DNA of 9,836 nucleotides, taken from positions 1-9,836 of the forward strand of contig JAFVWG010000035.1 in the NCBI GenBank assembly GCA_017501805.1, in the 5' to 3' direction. The notes beneath the pieces are model-generated. The model worked only from the letters and a program-made list of their open reading frames with translations. It was not told the DNA's origin and made no database searches. This document shows positions 1 through 6,143 of this stretch, piece by piece. This DNA comes from Oscillospiraceae bacterium. Its GTDB lineage: Bacteria; Bacillota; Clostridia; Oscillospirales; Oscillospiraceae. The position numbers were made by a program, and so were the translations under genes. How positions within the stretch are numbered: the stretch's first letter is position 1; every line of letters starts with the position of its first letter.

Positions 1-1487
1 AGCCGATCATCGCACCACAGAAGGTGAGCGGCGTTCTTGGTATATGCTTCAAGCGCGCGGATGCGGTCGACGGACTCTTCCGTTCCGCCGAAGCTCTGCC
101 CGGTGACGGTCTTGCGGACGACCATGGAGTAGATGCCGAGCATCGGATTCACATCGCAGACGGGGCAGTCGCAGTTGCAGGCGACAGGGATCCCGGCGTC
201 CATCAGCGTCTTTGCGGGGAAGGCGTGCGTGAGCCGCTTCTGTCCCACGGCGGTGATGTGAGAATTGCCGAGCGAATAGATGAAGGCGGAGGAAAGTCCG
301 ACAGTGAGCCCCATCTCGCGGATGCGGCGGATATGATCCTCTGTAGGCATTTCCAGATGCTCCAGGCGGCAGCGGAGCGGACGCGGATCAGCACCGTTTT
401 CGATGGCGTATTCATAGCCCTTCAGCGCCATTTCCACTGCGAGGTCGCCGATGGCGTGCACGCTCGTCTGGACGCCGGCCTTGATCGCAAGCAGGAGGCT
501 TTCGTTGAGCCGCTCCTGTTCGTTTTCGAATCTGCCGTGGTTGTCCGGCTCGCCGAGATACGGCTCGGAGACCGCGGCGGTCTTTCCGCCCATGGCGCCG
601 TCCAGGAAATACTTGAAGCCGAGGAACCACAGTCTATCATCGCCGAAGCCTGTCCGCAGGGCGAGGGACGCCGCGGCATTCGGGCGGCTCTGACAGGTCG
701 CTTTTGTATTGGCGGATTCGTAGAAGCCGATGCGCAGCTTCAGCCGACCGCGTCGGTTCATATCCTGCAAAAGATGCACAAAATCCGGGCTGATCGACAT
801 CTCGGACGATGCCGTGATGCCGTTTCGGAGATAGATCTCCTGCGCCTCGCAGAAGCCTTCCTCCAGCCGCTCGATCGGCGTGGGGGGCAGGTGGAGCGCG
901 GCTTTGACATTGTTGGAAAACTGCCCGTTCAGGCGGCCGTTTTCATCCCGAAAGCCCGTAACTGTCGGATTTTTCCGAAGAAATTCCTCGTCGATCCCGC
1001 CGCGCTGCATGGCAAGCGTGTTCAGCGTGCAGACGTGTCCGCAGATTCGGGAGACCACGAGCGGATGGTCGGGGGCGGCGCGGTCGAGCACCTCGCTTGT
1101 TACGGGGATAGGGCCTTCGCGGAAGCTGCCCTCGTCGTAGCCCGTTGCGCTGATCCATTCGCCCTTCGGGGTCTTTGCCGCGCGCTCGCGGATGCAGGCA
1201 AGCAGCGCGTCGAGCGATGCGGTGTTCTCTCCGCGGCAGTTCAGCTTTGTCAGCACGGCGGCAAGGTGGGTCGGATGCGTATGGCATTCGAGAAAAGCGG
1301 GGGAAGCGACGCGTCCGCCAAGATCGATCACCTCGGTGTTTTCGTCCGCATACTTCCGCGCTTCCGCATCCGTACCGACGAAGAGGATCTGTCCTGCACG
1401 GATTGCCACGGCTTCGGCCGTGGGGTTGGCGTCTTCCATCGTGAGGAAGCGCCCGTTCGTCAAAAGCATATCGGCAGTGTATTGCAT
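1..1487 (-). CDS. YtcJ-like amidohydrolase (amidohydrolase family 3), C-terminus cut by window edge
   Basis: Metal-dependent cytosolic hydrolase of the amidohydrolase superfamily, YtcJ/N-substituted-formamide-deformylase branch (Amidohydro_3); the true substrate cannot be read from sequence. My translation gives 495 complete codons starting MQYTADMLLTNGRFLTMED. Visible signatures in order are the metal motif ECHTHPTH (H69, H71), GFKYFLDGAMGGKTAA with the lysine expected at the metal centre (K292), SVHAIGD (H344), RLEHLEM (H377) and CNCDCPVCDVNP with the late catalytic aspartate (D440). Family members run about 530-550 residues, so roughly 40-50 residues lie beyond position 1. The ATG at 1487 is preceded by GGAGGGG at ideal spacing. 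No signal peptide is present. A promoter with a short leader sits immediately upstream, so the gene is probably transcribed on its own or leads a leftward operon. A 494-codon open frame on the opposite strand is a GC-content artefact. Confidence 0.9.
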   Translation of the reverse strand, partial: MQYTADMLLTNGRFLTMEDANPTAEAVAIRAGQILFVGTDAEARKYADENTEVIDLGGRVASPAFLECHTHPTHLAAVLTKLNCRGENTASLDALLACIRERAAKTPKGEWISATGYDEGSFREGPIPVTSEVLDRAAPDHPLVVSRICGHVCTLNTLAMQRGGIDEEFLRKNPTVTGFRDENGRLNGQFSNNVKAALHLPPTPIERLEEGFCEAQEIYLRNGITASSEMSISPDFVHLLQDMNRRGRLKLRIGFYESANTKATCQSRPNAAASLALRTGFGDDRLWFLGFKYFLDGAMGGKTAAVSEPYLGEPDNHGRFENEQERLNESLLLAIKAGVQTSVHAIGDLAVEMALKGYEYAIENGADPRPLRCRLEHLEMPTEDHIRRIREMGLTVGLSSAFIYSLGNSHITAVGQKRLTHAFPAKTLMDAGIPVACNCDCPVCDVNPMLGIYSMVVRKTVTGQSFGGTEESVDRIRALEAYTKNAAHLLWCDDR

Positions 1488-1517
1488 TGCGACCCCTCCG
1501 CATCGTGAGTTATTCTC

Positions 1518-1545
1518 ATTGTAGCACGGCTGTTTCAAATTGCAA
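1518..1545 (-). promoter_or_regulatory. Sigma-A-like promoter of the amidohydrolase
   Basis: On the minus strand, TTGCAA (1540-1545) is followed by a 16-nt spacer and TACAAT (1518-1523), a good -10. The predicted start of transcription is near 1511, giving a leader of about 24 nt that contains the SD. Inferred from consensus match only. Confidence 0.55.
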
Positions 1546-1561
1546 TGCCCACATCGGAACA

Positions 1562-1583
1562 GAATGAGAAATGAGAAATTAAG
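1562..1583. repeat. Short fragment resembling the head of the intergenic repeat family
   Basis: The stretch GAATGAGAAATGAGAAATTA resembles the start of the repeat at 3851 (GGGGAATGAGAAATTG). The hairpin body seen in the other two copies is absent, so this may be a decayed remnant or a chance A-rich match. Confidence 0.3.
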
Positions 1584-1619
1584 GGGGAGGCAAGCGCGGG
1601 CGGGAATTTTCGATTTTTC

Positions 1620-1648
1620 TTGTTTCTGTGGGGAAGGTTTGGTAAAAT
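1620..1648 (+). promoter_or_regulatory. Promoter of the TraX-family/MBL operon
   Basis: TTGTTT (1620-1625), a 17-nt spacer, then TAAAAT (1643-1648) preceded by TGG, giving an extended -10. Transcription would begin near 1655, upstream of both candidate start codons of the next gene. Confidence 0.5.
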
Positions 1649-1674
1649 AACGAAAAAGCAGTACGATCGTTCAT

Positions 1675-1683
1675 GGGGGAGGG
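1675..1683 (+). promoter_or_regulatory. Ribosome binding site selecting the TTG start at 1691
   Basis: GGGGGAGGG lies 7 nt before an in-frame TTG at 1691. The upstream ATG at 1673 overlaps this site and has no SD of its own (it is preceded by a stretch ending gtacgatcgttc), so TTG is the better start. Confidence 0.6.
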
Positions 1684-1690
1684 CTCTGCG

Positions 1691-2431
1691 TTGCAAGAAA
1701 ACAAGCGGAAAATCGAAACGACGTCGTTTTCCCTGCACGTGATGGCGATGCTGTTTATGCTGTGCGACCATCTGTGGGCAACGGTCGTGCCGGGGAACGA
1801 CTGGATGAACTGCGTCGGACGGCTGGCGTTCCCGATCTACGCGTTTTTGATCGTGGAGGGATACTTCCACACAAAAAACTTAAAGAAATATGTGGGCAGG
1901 CTGCTGCTGGCTGCCGTTCTGTCCGAGATCCCGTTCAATTTGATGGTGGGCGGCAGTGTGTTTTTTCCGATGTACCAGAATGTTTTGTGGACCTTCCTGC
2001 TTGCGATCGGACTGATCCACTGGAACGAGAGCGTAAAAGGAAAGGCGCTCCCGGTGCGGCTGCTGGTCGGAGCCGCCGTGGTTGGCGCCGCATATATCGG
2101 CGGGACGCTCACCTTTGCCGACTATCAGAGCGGCGGCGTACTGACGGTGCTCGTGTTCTATGTGTTCAGAGGAACTTCGTGGGGGCGTCGGCTTGGGCAG
2201 CTGCTGTGTCTGGGGTACATCAACTTCGAGCTGCTCGGCGGCCTGACGTATACGATCTCCGTGTTCGGGCAAACGCTTTTTGTCGCGCGGCAGGGCTTTG
2301 CGGTCCTTGCGCTGATCCCGATTTGGCTGTACAGGGGAAAGCAGGGTCTCCGCGGAAAGGCGCTGCAATATACGTATTATGCATTTTATCCTGTGCATTT
2401 GCTGGTTTTGGGGCTTCTGAGAGTTTTGTGA
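1691..2431 (+). CDS. TraX family membrane protein
   Basis: Polytopic inner-membrane protein of 246 residues in the TraX family, named for the F-plasmid pilin N-acetylase and related to membrane acyltransferases. In Firmicutes the family is chromosomal and its substrate is unknown, so pilin acetylation should not be assumed. Seen in the sequence: about eight hydrophobic segments; an early HVMAMLFMLCDHL helix; the family-typical GRLAFPIYAFLIVEGYFHT segment; and a C-terminal YYAFYPVHLLVLGLL helix containing the conserved histidine. I start at TTG 1691 because a strong SD sits 7 nt upstream; ATG 1673 would add six residues but has no SD. The stop is only 27 nt before the next gene with no terminator between, so the two are probably cotranscribed. 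The functional link to the exported MBL protein is unknown. Confidence 0.85.
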   Translation: MQENKRKIETTSFSLHVMAMLFMLCDHLWATVVPGNDWMNCVGRLAFPIYAFLIVEGYFHTKNLKKYVGRLLLAAVLSEIPFNLMVGGSVFFPMYQNVLWTFLLAIGLIHWNESVKGKALPVRLLVGAAVVGAAYIGGTLTFADYQSGGVLTVLVFYVFRGTSWGRRLGQLLCLGYINFELLGGLTYTISVFGQTLFVARQGFAVLALIPIWLYRGKQGLRGKALQYTYYAFYPVHLLVLGLLRVL

Positions 2432-2458
2432 ATTCCAAAAAGGGATAGGTAACGTACT

Positions 2459-3808
2459 ATGAAAAAAGTGCTGTTATGGATATTGGTTGGCATCTTGATC
2501 CTCGGCGTGTGGGGAAACAGTCCCGATCACGAAGCAGCGCCTTCGGACAAGACCGCAATCGAAATTCCGCAGACCGACATAAGCGAAGCGGTGGACAGCC
2601 CCTCGGCAGAAGAGCGGTCCGAGCTGCCGCGGGAGACGGAGACGCCCAAGCTATCCGTGGAGGCATCGGAGAAAATGCCCGAAGCGCCCGCGCCGAAGAC
2701 GGAAGAAGGTCCCGGGGCGGAGACAGCCGCGCCCGGACAGGCGGAGCTCGCGGACGAATCGGAGCAGCCCGAGGAAAAGCCGGAGCAGCCTGCGGAAGAG
2801 GCACCCGCGCCGTCTTCGTTTGCGATCCATTTTCTTGATGTGGGGCAGGCGGATGCCGCGCTGGTGCTCTGCGACGGCAGCGCAATGCTGATCGACGGCG
2901 GAAACAGCAAGGACAGCAGCCTGATCTATGCATATCTGAAAAGCCACGATGTTTCACATCTGGATTATATCGTAGCCACACACGCACATGAGGATCACGT
3001 CGGCGGTCTCGCGGGCGCGCTCAACTATGCCGCCGTTGGGACGGCGTATTGCTCCGTGAGCGACTTCGACAGCGAGGCGTTCCGCGATTTTGTCAAATAC
3101 CTCGGAAAGCAAGGGAAGAGCATCACCGTTCCGCAGGTCGGGGAAACGTTTTCGCTCGGCAGCGCCTCCGTGCAGATCGTCGGCGTGAACGGAAGCGCCG
3201 AGGATCACAACAACAGCTCGATCATTCTGCGGATCGTATACGGAGAGACGTCCTTCCTGTTCACCGGGGACGCGGAGCGGGAAGCGGAGCAGGCTGTGCT
3301 GAACGCGGGCTATCCGCTTGACAGCACGGTGCTGAAGGTCGGGCATCACGGAAGCAAAAGCTCTGCGGAGTATCTGTTCCTCCGAACCGTGGCGCCGAAG
3401 TATGCGGTCATTTCCGTTGGCGCGGGAAACAGCTACGGGCATCCCACGGAGGACACGCTCAGCCGTCTGCGCGATGCGGATGTGAAGGTCTACAGGACGG
3501 ATCTGCAGGGAACGATCGTCTGCACAAGCGACGGGAGCACGGTATCCTTCTCCGTCTCGAAGAATCCCGATGCGGACACGCTGAAGCCGCAGAGCAAACC
3601 GCAGGTCAAGCCCACGGCGCCCGCTCCGCCGGCAGAAGTTCCCTCCGGCGCGACGGATTATGTCGGAAACAGGAATACCAAAAAATTCCACTACGCCTCG
3701 TGCGGCAGTGTCGGAAAGATGAAGGAAAAGAACAAGCACTATTACACCGGGACAAGGGACGGAATGATCGCGCAGGGGTACGAGCCCTGCGGGAACTGCA
3801 AGCCGTGA
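2459..3808 (+). CDS. Exported ComEC-type metallo-beta-lactamase protein with Ada-like zinc-binding C-terminus
   Basis: 449-residue protein with four parts. Residues 1-19 form a hydrophobic N-terminal anchor or uncleaved signal; there is no lipobox cysteine. Residues 21-119 are a low-complexity Pro/Glu/Ala linker. Residues about 121-365 are a metallo-beta-lactamase fold of the ComEC/Rec2 C-terminal type: FLDVGQADA, the metal motif THAHEDH (H175, H177, D179, H180), FTGDAERE (D271), KVGHHGSKSS (H296, H297) and NSYGHPTEDT. After a second Pro-rich linker, residues about 400-449 resemble the Ada metal-binding module (HYASC with C415, then PCGNC with C444 and C447). ComEC-type domains are implicated in cutting the non-transported DNA strand during uptake. 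Here the ComEC channel is missing, so a cell-surface nuclease or phosphodiesterase is inference. The ATG is preceded by a modest AGG-type SD. The gene follows the TraX-family gene by 27 nt and ends at a strong terminator. Confidence 0.88.
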   Translation: MKKVLLWILVGILILGVWGNSPDHEAAPSDKTAIEIPQTDISEAVDSPSAEERSELPRETETPKLSVEASEKMPEAPAPKTEEGPGAETAAPGQAELADESEQPEEKPEQPAEEAPAPSSFAIHFLDVGQADAALVLCDGSAMLIDGGNSKDSSLIYAYLKSHDVSHLDYIVATHAHEDHVGGLAGALNYAAVGTAYCSVSDFDSEAFRDFVKYLGKQGKSITVPQVGETFSLGSASVQIVGVNGSAEDHNNSSIILRIVYGETSFLFTGDAEREAEQAVLNAGYPLDSTVLKVGHHGSKSSAEYLFLRTVAPKYAVISVGAGNSYGHPTEDTLSRLRDADVKVYRTDLQGTIVCTSDGSTVSFSVSKNPDADTLKPQSKPQVKPTAPAPPAEVPSGATDYVGNRNTKKFHYASCGSVGKMKEKNKHYYTGTRDGMIAQGYEPCGNCKP

Positions 3809-3810
3809 AA

Positions 3811-3842
3811 AAAGCGGGAGGTCGGAAGACCTCCCGCTTTTT
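3811..3842 (+). terminator. Strong intrinsic terminator, probably bidirectional
   Basis: A 13-bp perfect stem (AAAGCGGGAGGTC, 3811-3823, with GACCTCCCGCTTT, 3828-3840), GGAA loop and T tract, placed 2 nt after the MBL stop. On the minus strand the stem is followed by six Ts, so it can also stop leftward transcripts from the convergent LysM/GH18 gene. Confidence 0.92.
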
Positions 3843-3850
3843 GGTTTTGG

Positions 3851-3997
3851 AATGGGGAATGAGAAATTGCGGAGTTCCGCAAAGCGGTGTGCCTTGCGGC
3901 ACGGATTCCCCCTCATCCGTCGCCTGCGGCGACACCTTCCCCTCAAGGGGAAGGCTTTTGCCTTCGGCAGGCGGACGATCGGTAATCGCCCCTACGG
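3851..3997. repeat. Composite intergenic repeat, long copy (hairpin array)
   Basis: Non-coding stretch between two convergent genes, made almost entirely of small inverted repeats. The stems are TTGCGGA/TCCGCAA (3867-3882), GTGCC/GGCAC (3889-3902), GTCGCC/GGCGAC (3919-3933), CCTTCCCC/GGGGAAGG (3935-3954), TGCC/GGCA (3959-3969) and GGACGAT/ATCGCCC (3973-3991, one G-U pair if read on the minus strand). The outer parts (AATTGCGG.GTTCCGC..AGCGG and CGAT.GGTAATCGCCCCT.CGG) recur at 8829-8935, showing a dispersed family. The middle, about 3903-3957, is absent from the other copy and looks like a separate inserted module. No open frame or promoter is evident. From memory, similar elements are common between genes in Oscillospiraceae genomes. 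Confidence 0.7.
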
Positions 3998-4006
3998 AAA
4001 GAAGCA

Positions 4007-5284
4007 TCAGCGTTTCATGAGGGCGAAGCGCTCTGCGAGGAGCAGGAACGAGACCGGGAAGGGGCGCATAAAGTTCCAGTAGCCCACGCCGCGGAAGCCG
4101 TACTCCGGCACGAGGGCAAATTTTGCACTGCAGCTCCGCGCATCTTCAAACCAGACCTCGTGCGTCACGCCCTGCGCCGTGTAGGTGAAGAAGGGCGCCT
4201 GCGCGCTTTCGTCATATCGGATCTCCGCACCGACCTCCGCCGCCAGTTCGGCGGCGTAGACGTTGGAGATGGACTGCGCCCGCGTGGTGCCCGCCTCGTA
4301 GGGCAGCGCCCAGTCGTAGCCGTAGTTGGGAAAACCGAGAAGGATCTTCGACGGCTCGATGCGTGTGACGGCGTAGTCCAGCACCCGCCGGACGGAGGGC
4401 AGCGGTGCGACGGCGAGCGGCGGCCCATAGGTATAGCCCCACTCATAGGTCATCAGCAGCACGGCGTCCGCCGCCGCGCCGAGCGCGGCATAGTCGTGCC
4501 CCTCATAGAGGACACCGCGCTGTGTGTCCGAGGTCTTGGGCGCGAGGGCGACGGTCAGCTCATAGCCGAGGGCGTTCACCCGCTCTCGCAGCATTGCGGC
4601 GAACTCGGCATACGCCGCGGCGTTCTCCGCGCCGAGAAACTCAAAGTCCACGTCCAGTCCCTCGTAGCCCTTTTCCGTCATCGTCCGCACGATCGCGTCC
4701 GCGAGCGGCATCCACGCCGACGGATTTTGGAGCAGAGCCGCCGCACGCTCCGTGGAAAAGCTTCCGCGCTCCGTCAGCGTGGACAGATGCAGAACGGGTC
4801 TTGCGCCGTACTGCCGTGCAAGCCGCAGAAGCCGCTCGTCGTCCGGCGGGACGAGCAGACCGTCCTCACCGATCCCGTAGGTGAAGGGGATCAGATCGGA
4901 CGCATAGGGCAGGATCTGCGAAAGTGTTCCCTCGTCCGCAAAGGGGTAGGCGTAGCCGCTCAGCACGGCGGGGCGCGTTCCTTCCTCCGCAAAGGAAAGC
5001 ACGAGCGTCTGCCCGGGAAAGAGCTGCGCCCTGCCGCCGAGCTGCGGATTGCGCTGCAGAAGCGTGAGGATCGGGATGCGGAGATTTCGGGAGATCGAAA
5101 ACAGCGTGTCGCCTTCGCGCACGGTATAGAGCCGACTCGGCGTGAACACGCCGAGCGACTGTCCGACTGCGAGCCGATAGGGCGGGCGCAGTCCGTTCCA
5201 CGCCGCAAGCAGCAAATGCGGCACGTCGAAGCGCGCGGCGACCGAAAACAGCGTGTCGCCCGGGGCGACGATATGGATCGGCAT
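4007..5284 (-). CDS. LysM-LysM-GH18 spore cortex glycosidase, SleL/YaaH type
   Basis: 425-residue protein: LysM repeat 1 (residues about 2-48, IHIVAPGDTLFSVAARFDVP), LysM repeat 2 (about 52-97, YTVREGDTLFSISRNLRIP), then a glycoside hydrolase 18 barrel (about 105-425). Its active-site strand reads GLDVDFEF, the D-x-D-x-E motif with E215 as general acid. Later barrel landmarks are LLMTYEWGYTYGPP and GFPNYGYDW. Length, domain order and absence of a signal peptide match SleL/YaaH, N-acetylglucosaminidases deposited in the spore coat/cortex by the mother cell that cut cortex muramic-delta-lactam peptidoglycan at germination. Start chosen at ATG 5284, six codons inside the longest frame. It has GAGGTGATC just upstream, while the outer ATG (5302) falls in a candidate -10 box. 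The gene diverges from ung and converges on the MBL gene; a sigma-E-like promoter fits mother-cell expression. Confidence 0.9.
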   Translation of the reverse strand: MPIHIVAPGDTLFSVAARFDVPHLLLAAWNGLRPPYRLAVGQSLGVFTPSRLYTVREGDTLFSISRNLRIPILTLLQRNPQLGGRAQLFPGQTLVLSFAEEGTRPAVLSGYAYPFADEGTLSQILPYASDLIPFTYGIGEDGLLVPPDDERLLRLARQYGARPVLHLSTLTERGSFSTERAAALLQNPSAWMPLADAIVRTMTEKGYEGLDVDFEFLGAENAAAYAEFAAMLRERVNALGYELTVALAPKTSDTQRGVLYEGHDYAALGAAADAVLLMTYEWGYTYGPPLAVAPLPSVRRVLDYAVTRIEPSKILLGFPNYGYDWALPYEAGTTRAQSISNVYAAELAAEVGAEIRYDESAQAPFFTYTAQGVTHEVWFEDARSCSAKFALVPEYGFRGVGYWNFMRPFPVSFLLLAERFALMKR

Positions 5285-5287
5285 AGG

Positions 5288-5296
5288 ATCACCTCG
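5288..5296 (-). promoter_or_regulatory. Near-perfect ribosome binding site of the LysM/GH18 gene
   Basis: Minus-strand GAGGTGATC matches nine bases of the anti-SD complement GGAGGTGATC and sits 3 nt before ATG 5284, with the AGG core about 8-10 nt away. It fixes the start at 5284 rather than 5302. Confidence 0.7.
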
Positions 5297-5300
5297 GTGC

Positions 5301-5329
5301 ATCTTATGTTTTTTGCTTGTCAGCTATCC
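5301..5329 (-). promoter_or_regulatory. Candidate sigma-E (mother-cell) promoter of the LysM/GH18 gene
   Basis: On the minus strand GGATAGC (5323-5329) carries the central ATA of a sigma-E -35 element. It is followed by 14 nt and CATAAGAT (5301-5308), 6 of 8 against CATACAAT. A CATAnnnTA sigma-K-like reading is also possible. B. subtilis yaaH belongs to the sigma-E regulon, which makes this plausible; the match itself is moderate. Confidence 0.4.
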
Positions 5330-5345
5330 GGCGATCCCGTATAAT
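5317..5345 (+). promoter_or_regulatory. Sigma-A promoter of ung
   Basis: TTGTCA (5317-5322), exactly 17 nt, then consensus TATAAT (5340-5345). Transcription would begin near 5352, a leader of about 20 nt. The -35 hexamer lies inside the candidate promoter of the divergent gene. Confidence 0.8.
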
Positions 5346-5370
5346 AGAAGAAAAAAGGGGGGCGGAAGAT

Positions 5371-6039
5371 ATGGAGATCGGATTTCCGACTGCGTGGGCA
5401 AGACTGGTGCCCGATCCCTTCGCGGGAGACAGCGAACTGCAGAAAAAAGTGGCAGAAGCGTATGCCGCCGGGACGGTCTATCCGCCGCGCGAACGGGTGT
5501 TTTCCGCGTTTTCCCTCACGCCGCCGGAGGCGGTGCGCGTTGTGATCCTGGGACAGGATCCCTATCACGAGGAAGGACAGGCAAACGGACTTGCCTTCTC
5601 CGTCGGCGACGGCGTTCCGCTGCCGCCCTCCCTGCGGAACATCTTTCGGGAGCTGCGGGAGGATGTTGGCGCCCAGCCGCCCGCGGGCGGCGATCTGAGC
5701 GGCTGGGCGAAGCAGGGCGTTCTGCTGCTGAATGCGGTGCTGACCGTGAATGCGGGTGCGGCGAACAGCCACGCGAACTTCGGCTGGCAGGAATTTACCG
5801 ACCGTGTTGCTGCGTCGCTCGGAGACCTTCCGCAGCCGATCGCGTTTGTTCTCTGGGGCGCACAGGCGCAGAAAAAGGCGGCGGTCGCCGCCGCGTCGCC
5901 CTACCCCCGACTGGTGCTTTCCGCACCGCATCCGAGCCCGCTTTCCGCCTACCGCGGCTTTTTCGGAAGCCGTCCGTTCTCGCAGATCAATGCGTTTCTC
6001 GAAGCGCACGGCGAAGCGCCGATCCGCTGGCAGGCGTAA
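5371..6039 (+). CDS. ung: Uracil-DNA glycosylase, family 1
   Basis: Base-excision repair enzyme that removes uracil from DNA after cytosine deamination or dUMP incorporation. At 222 residues it matches the family length. Motifs: VILGQDPYHEEGQANGLAFSV (water-activating D63, Y65), GVLLLNAVLTV (uracil-contacting N121) and SAPHPSPLSAYRGFFGSRPF (catalytic H187 and the DNA-intercalation loop). The ATG at 5371 is chosen because the longer frame would begin at a TTG inside the -35 box (5317) and so would not be transcribed from this promoter; a G-rich SD (AGGGGGG, 5356-5362) precedes the ATG. No intrinsic terminator is obvious between ung and the next gene, only an inverted repeat without a T tract, so some read-through is possible. 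Confidence 0.97.
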   Translation: MEIGFPTAWARLVPDPFAGDSELQKKVAEAYAAGTVYPPRERVFSAFSLTPPEAVRVVILGQDPYHEEGQANGLAFSVGDGVPLPPSLRNIFRELREDVGAQPPAGGDLSGWAKQGVLLLNAVLTVNAGAANSHANFGWQEFTDRVAASLGDLPQPIAFVLWGAQAQKKAAVAAASPYPRLVLSAPHPSPLSAYRGFFGSRPFSQINAFLEAHGEAPIRWQA

Positions 6040-6077
6040 ATTTACAGTTTGGTTACATTTGCCCCGTTTCGCTTGCA

Positions 6078-6106
6078 TTTACGGGACAGGGGCTCTAAAC
6101 TATACT
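6078..6106 (+). promoter_or_regulatory. Promoter of the first SLH gene
   Basis: TTTACG (6078-6083), 17-nt spacer, TATACT (6101-6106). The predicted leader is about 30 nt and includes AAGGAG (6130-6135), 8 nt before the GTG start. An inverted repeat GCCCC/GGGGC (6061-6065 with 6089-6093) overlaps the -35 and could be regulatory or a weak end structure for ung. Confidence 0.55.
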
Positions 6107-6143
6107 CGAGGAATTCTGTATTTCACCGAAAGGAGCGGAGACT

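Noticed and set aside
24..1508. 494-codon open frame on the plus strand opposite the amidohydrolase
   Set aside because: No SD, no recognisable domain, composition rich in Arg/Ala/His typical of an antisense shadow, while the minus strand encodes a complete set of amidohydrolase motifs.
2954..3946. 330-codon minus-strand open frame across the MBL gene
   Set aside because: Runs through the terminator and the repeat and antisense to conserved MBL motifs; Arg-rich shadow with no family resemblance.
3851..3997. CRISPR array or riboswitch
   Set aside because: The hairpins differ in sequence and spacing, there are no regular repeats and spacers, and the block lies downstream of genes on both sides, not in a 5' leader.
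4160..5344. 394-codon plus-strand open frame opposite the LysM/GH18 gene
   Set aside because: Antisense to clear LysM and GH18 motifs, no SD, spans the ung promoter.
5317..5370. 18-codon N-terminal extension of ung starting at TTG 5317
   Set aside because: The TTG is the first half of the -35 hexamer, so it would not be in the mRNA; ATG 5371 has an SD and gives the normal Ung length.
6061..6093. Intrinsic terminator for ung (GCCCC/GGGGC inverted repeat)
   Set aside because: No T tract follows, the loop is long, and the segment overlaps the promoter of the SLH gene.
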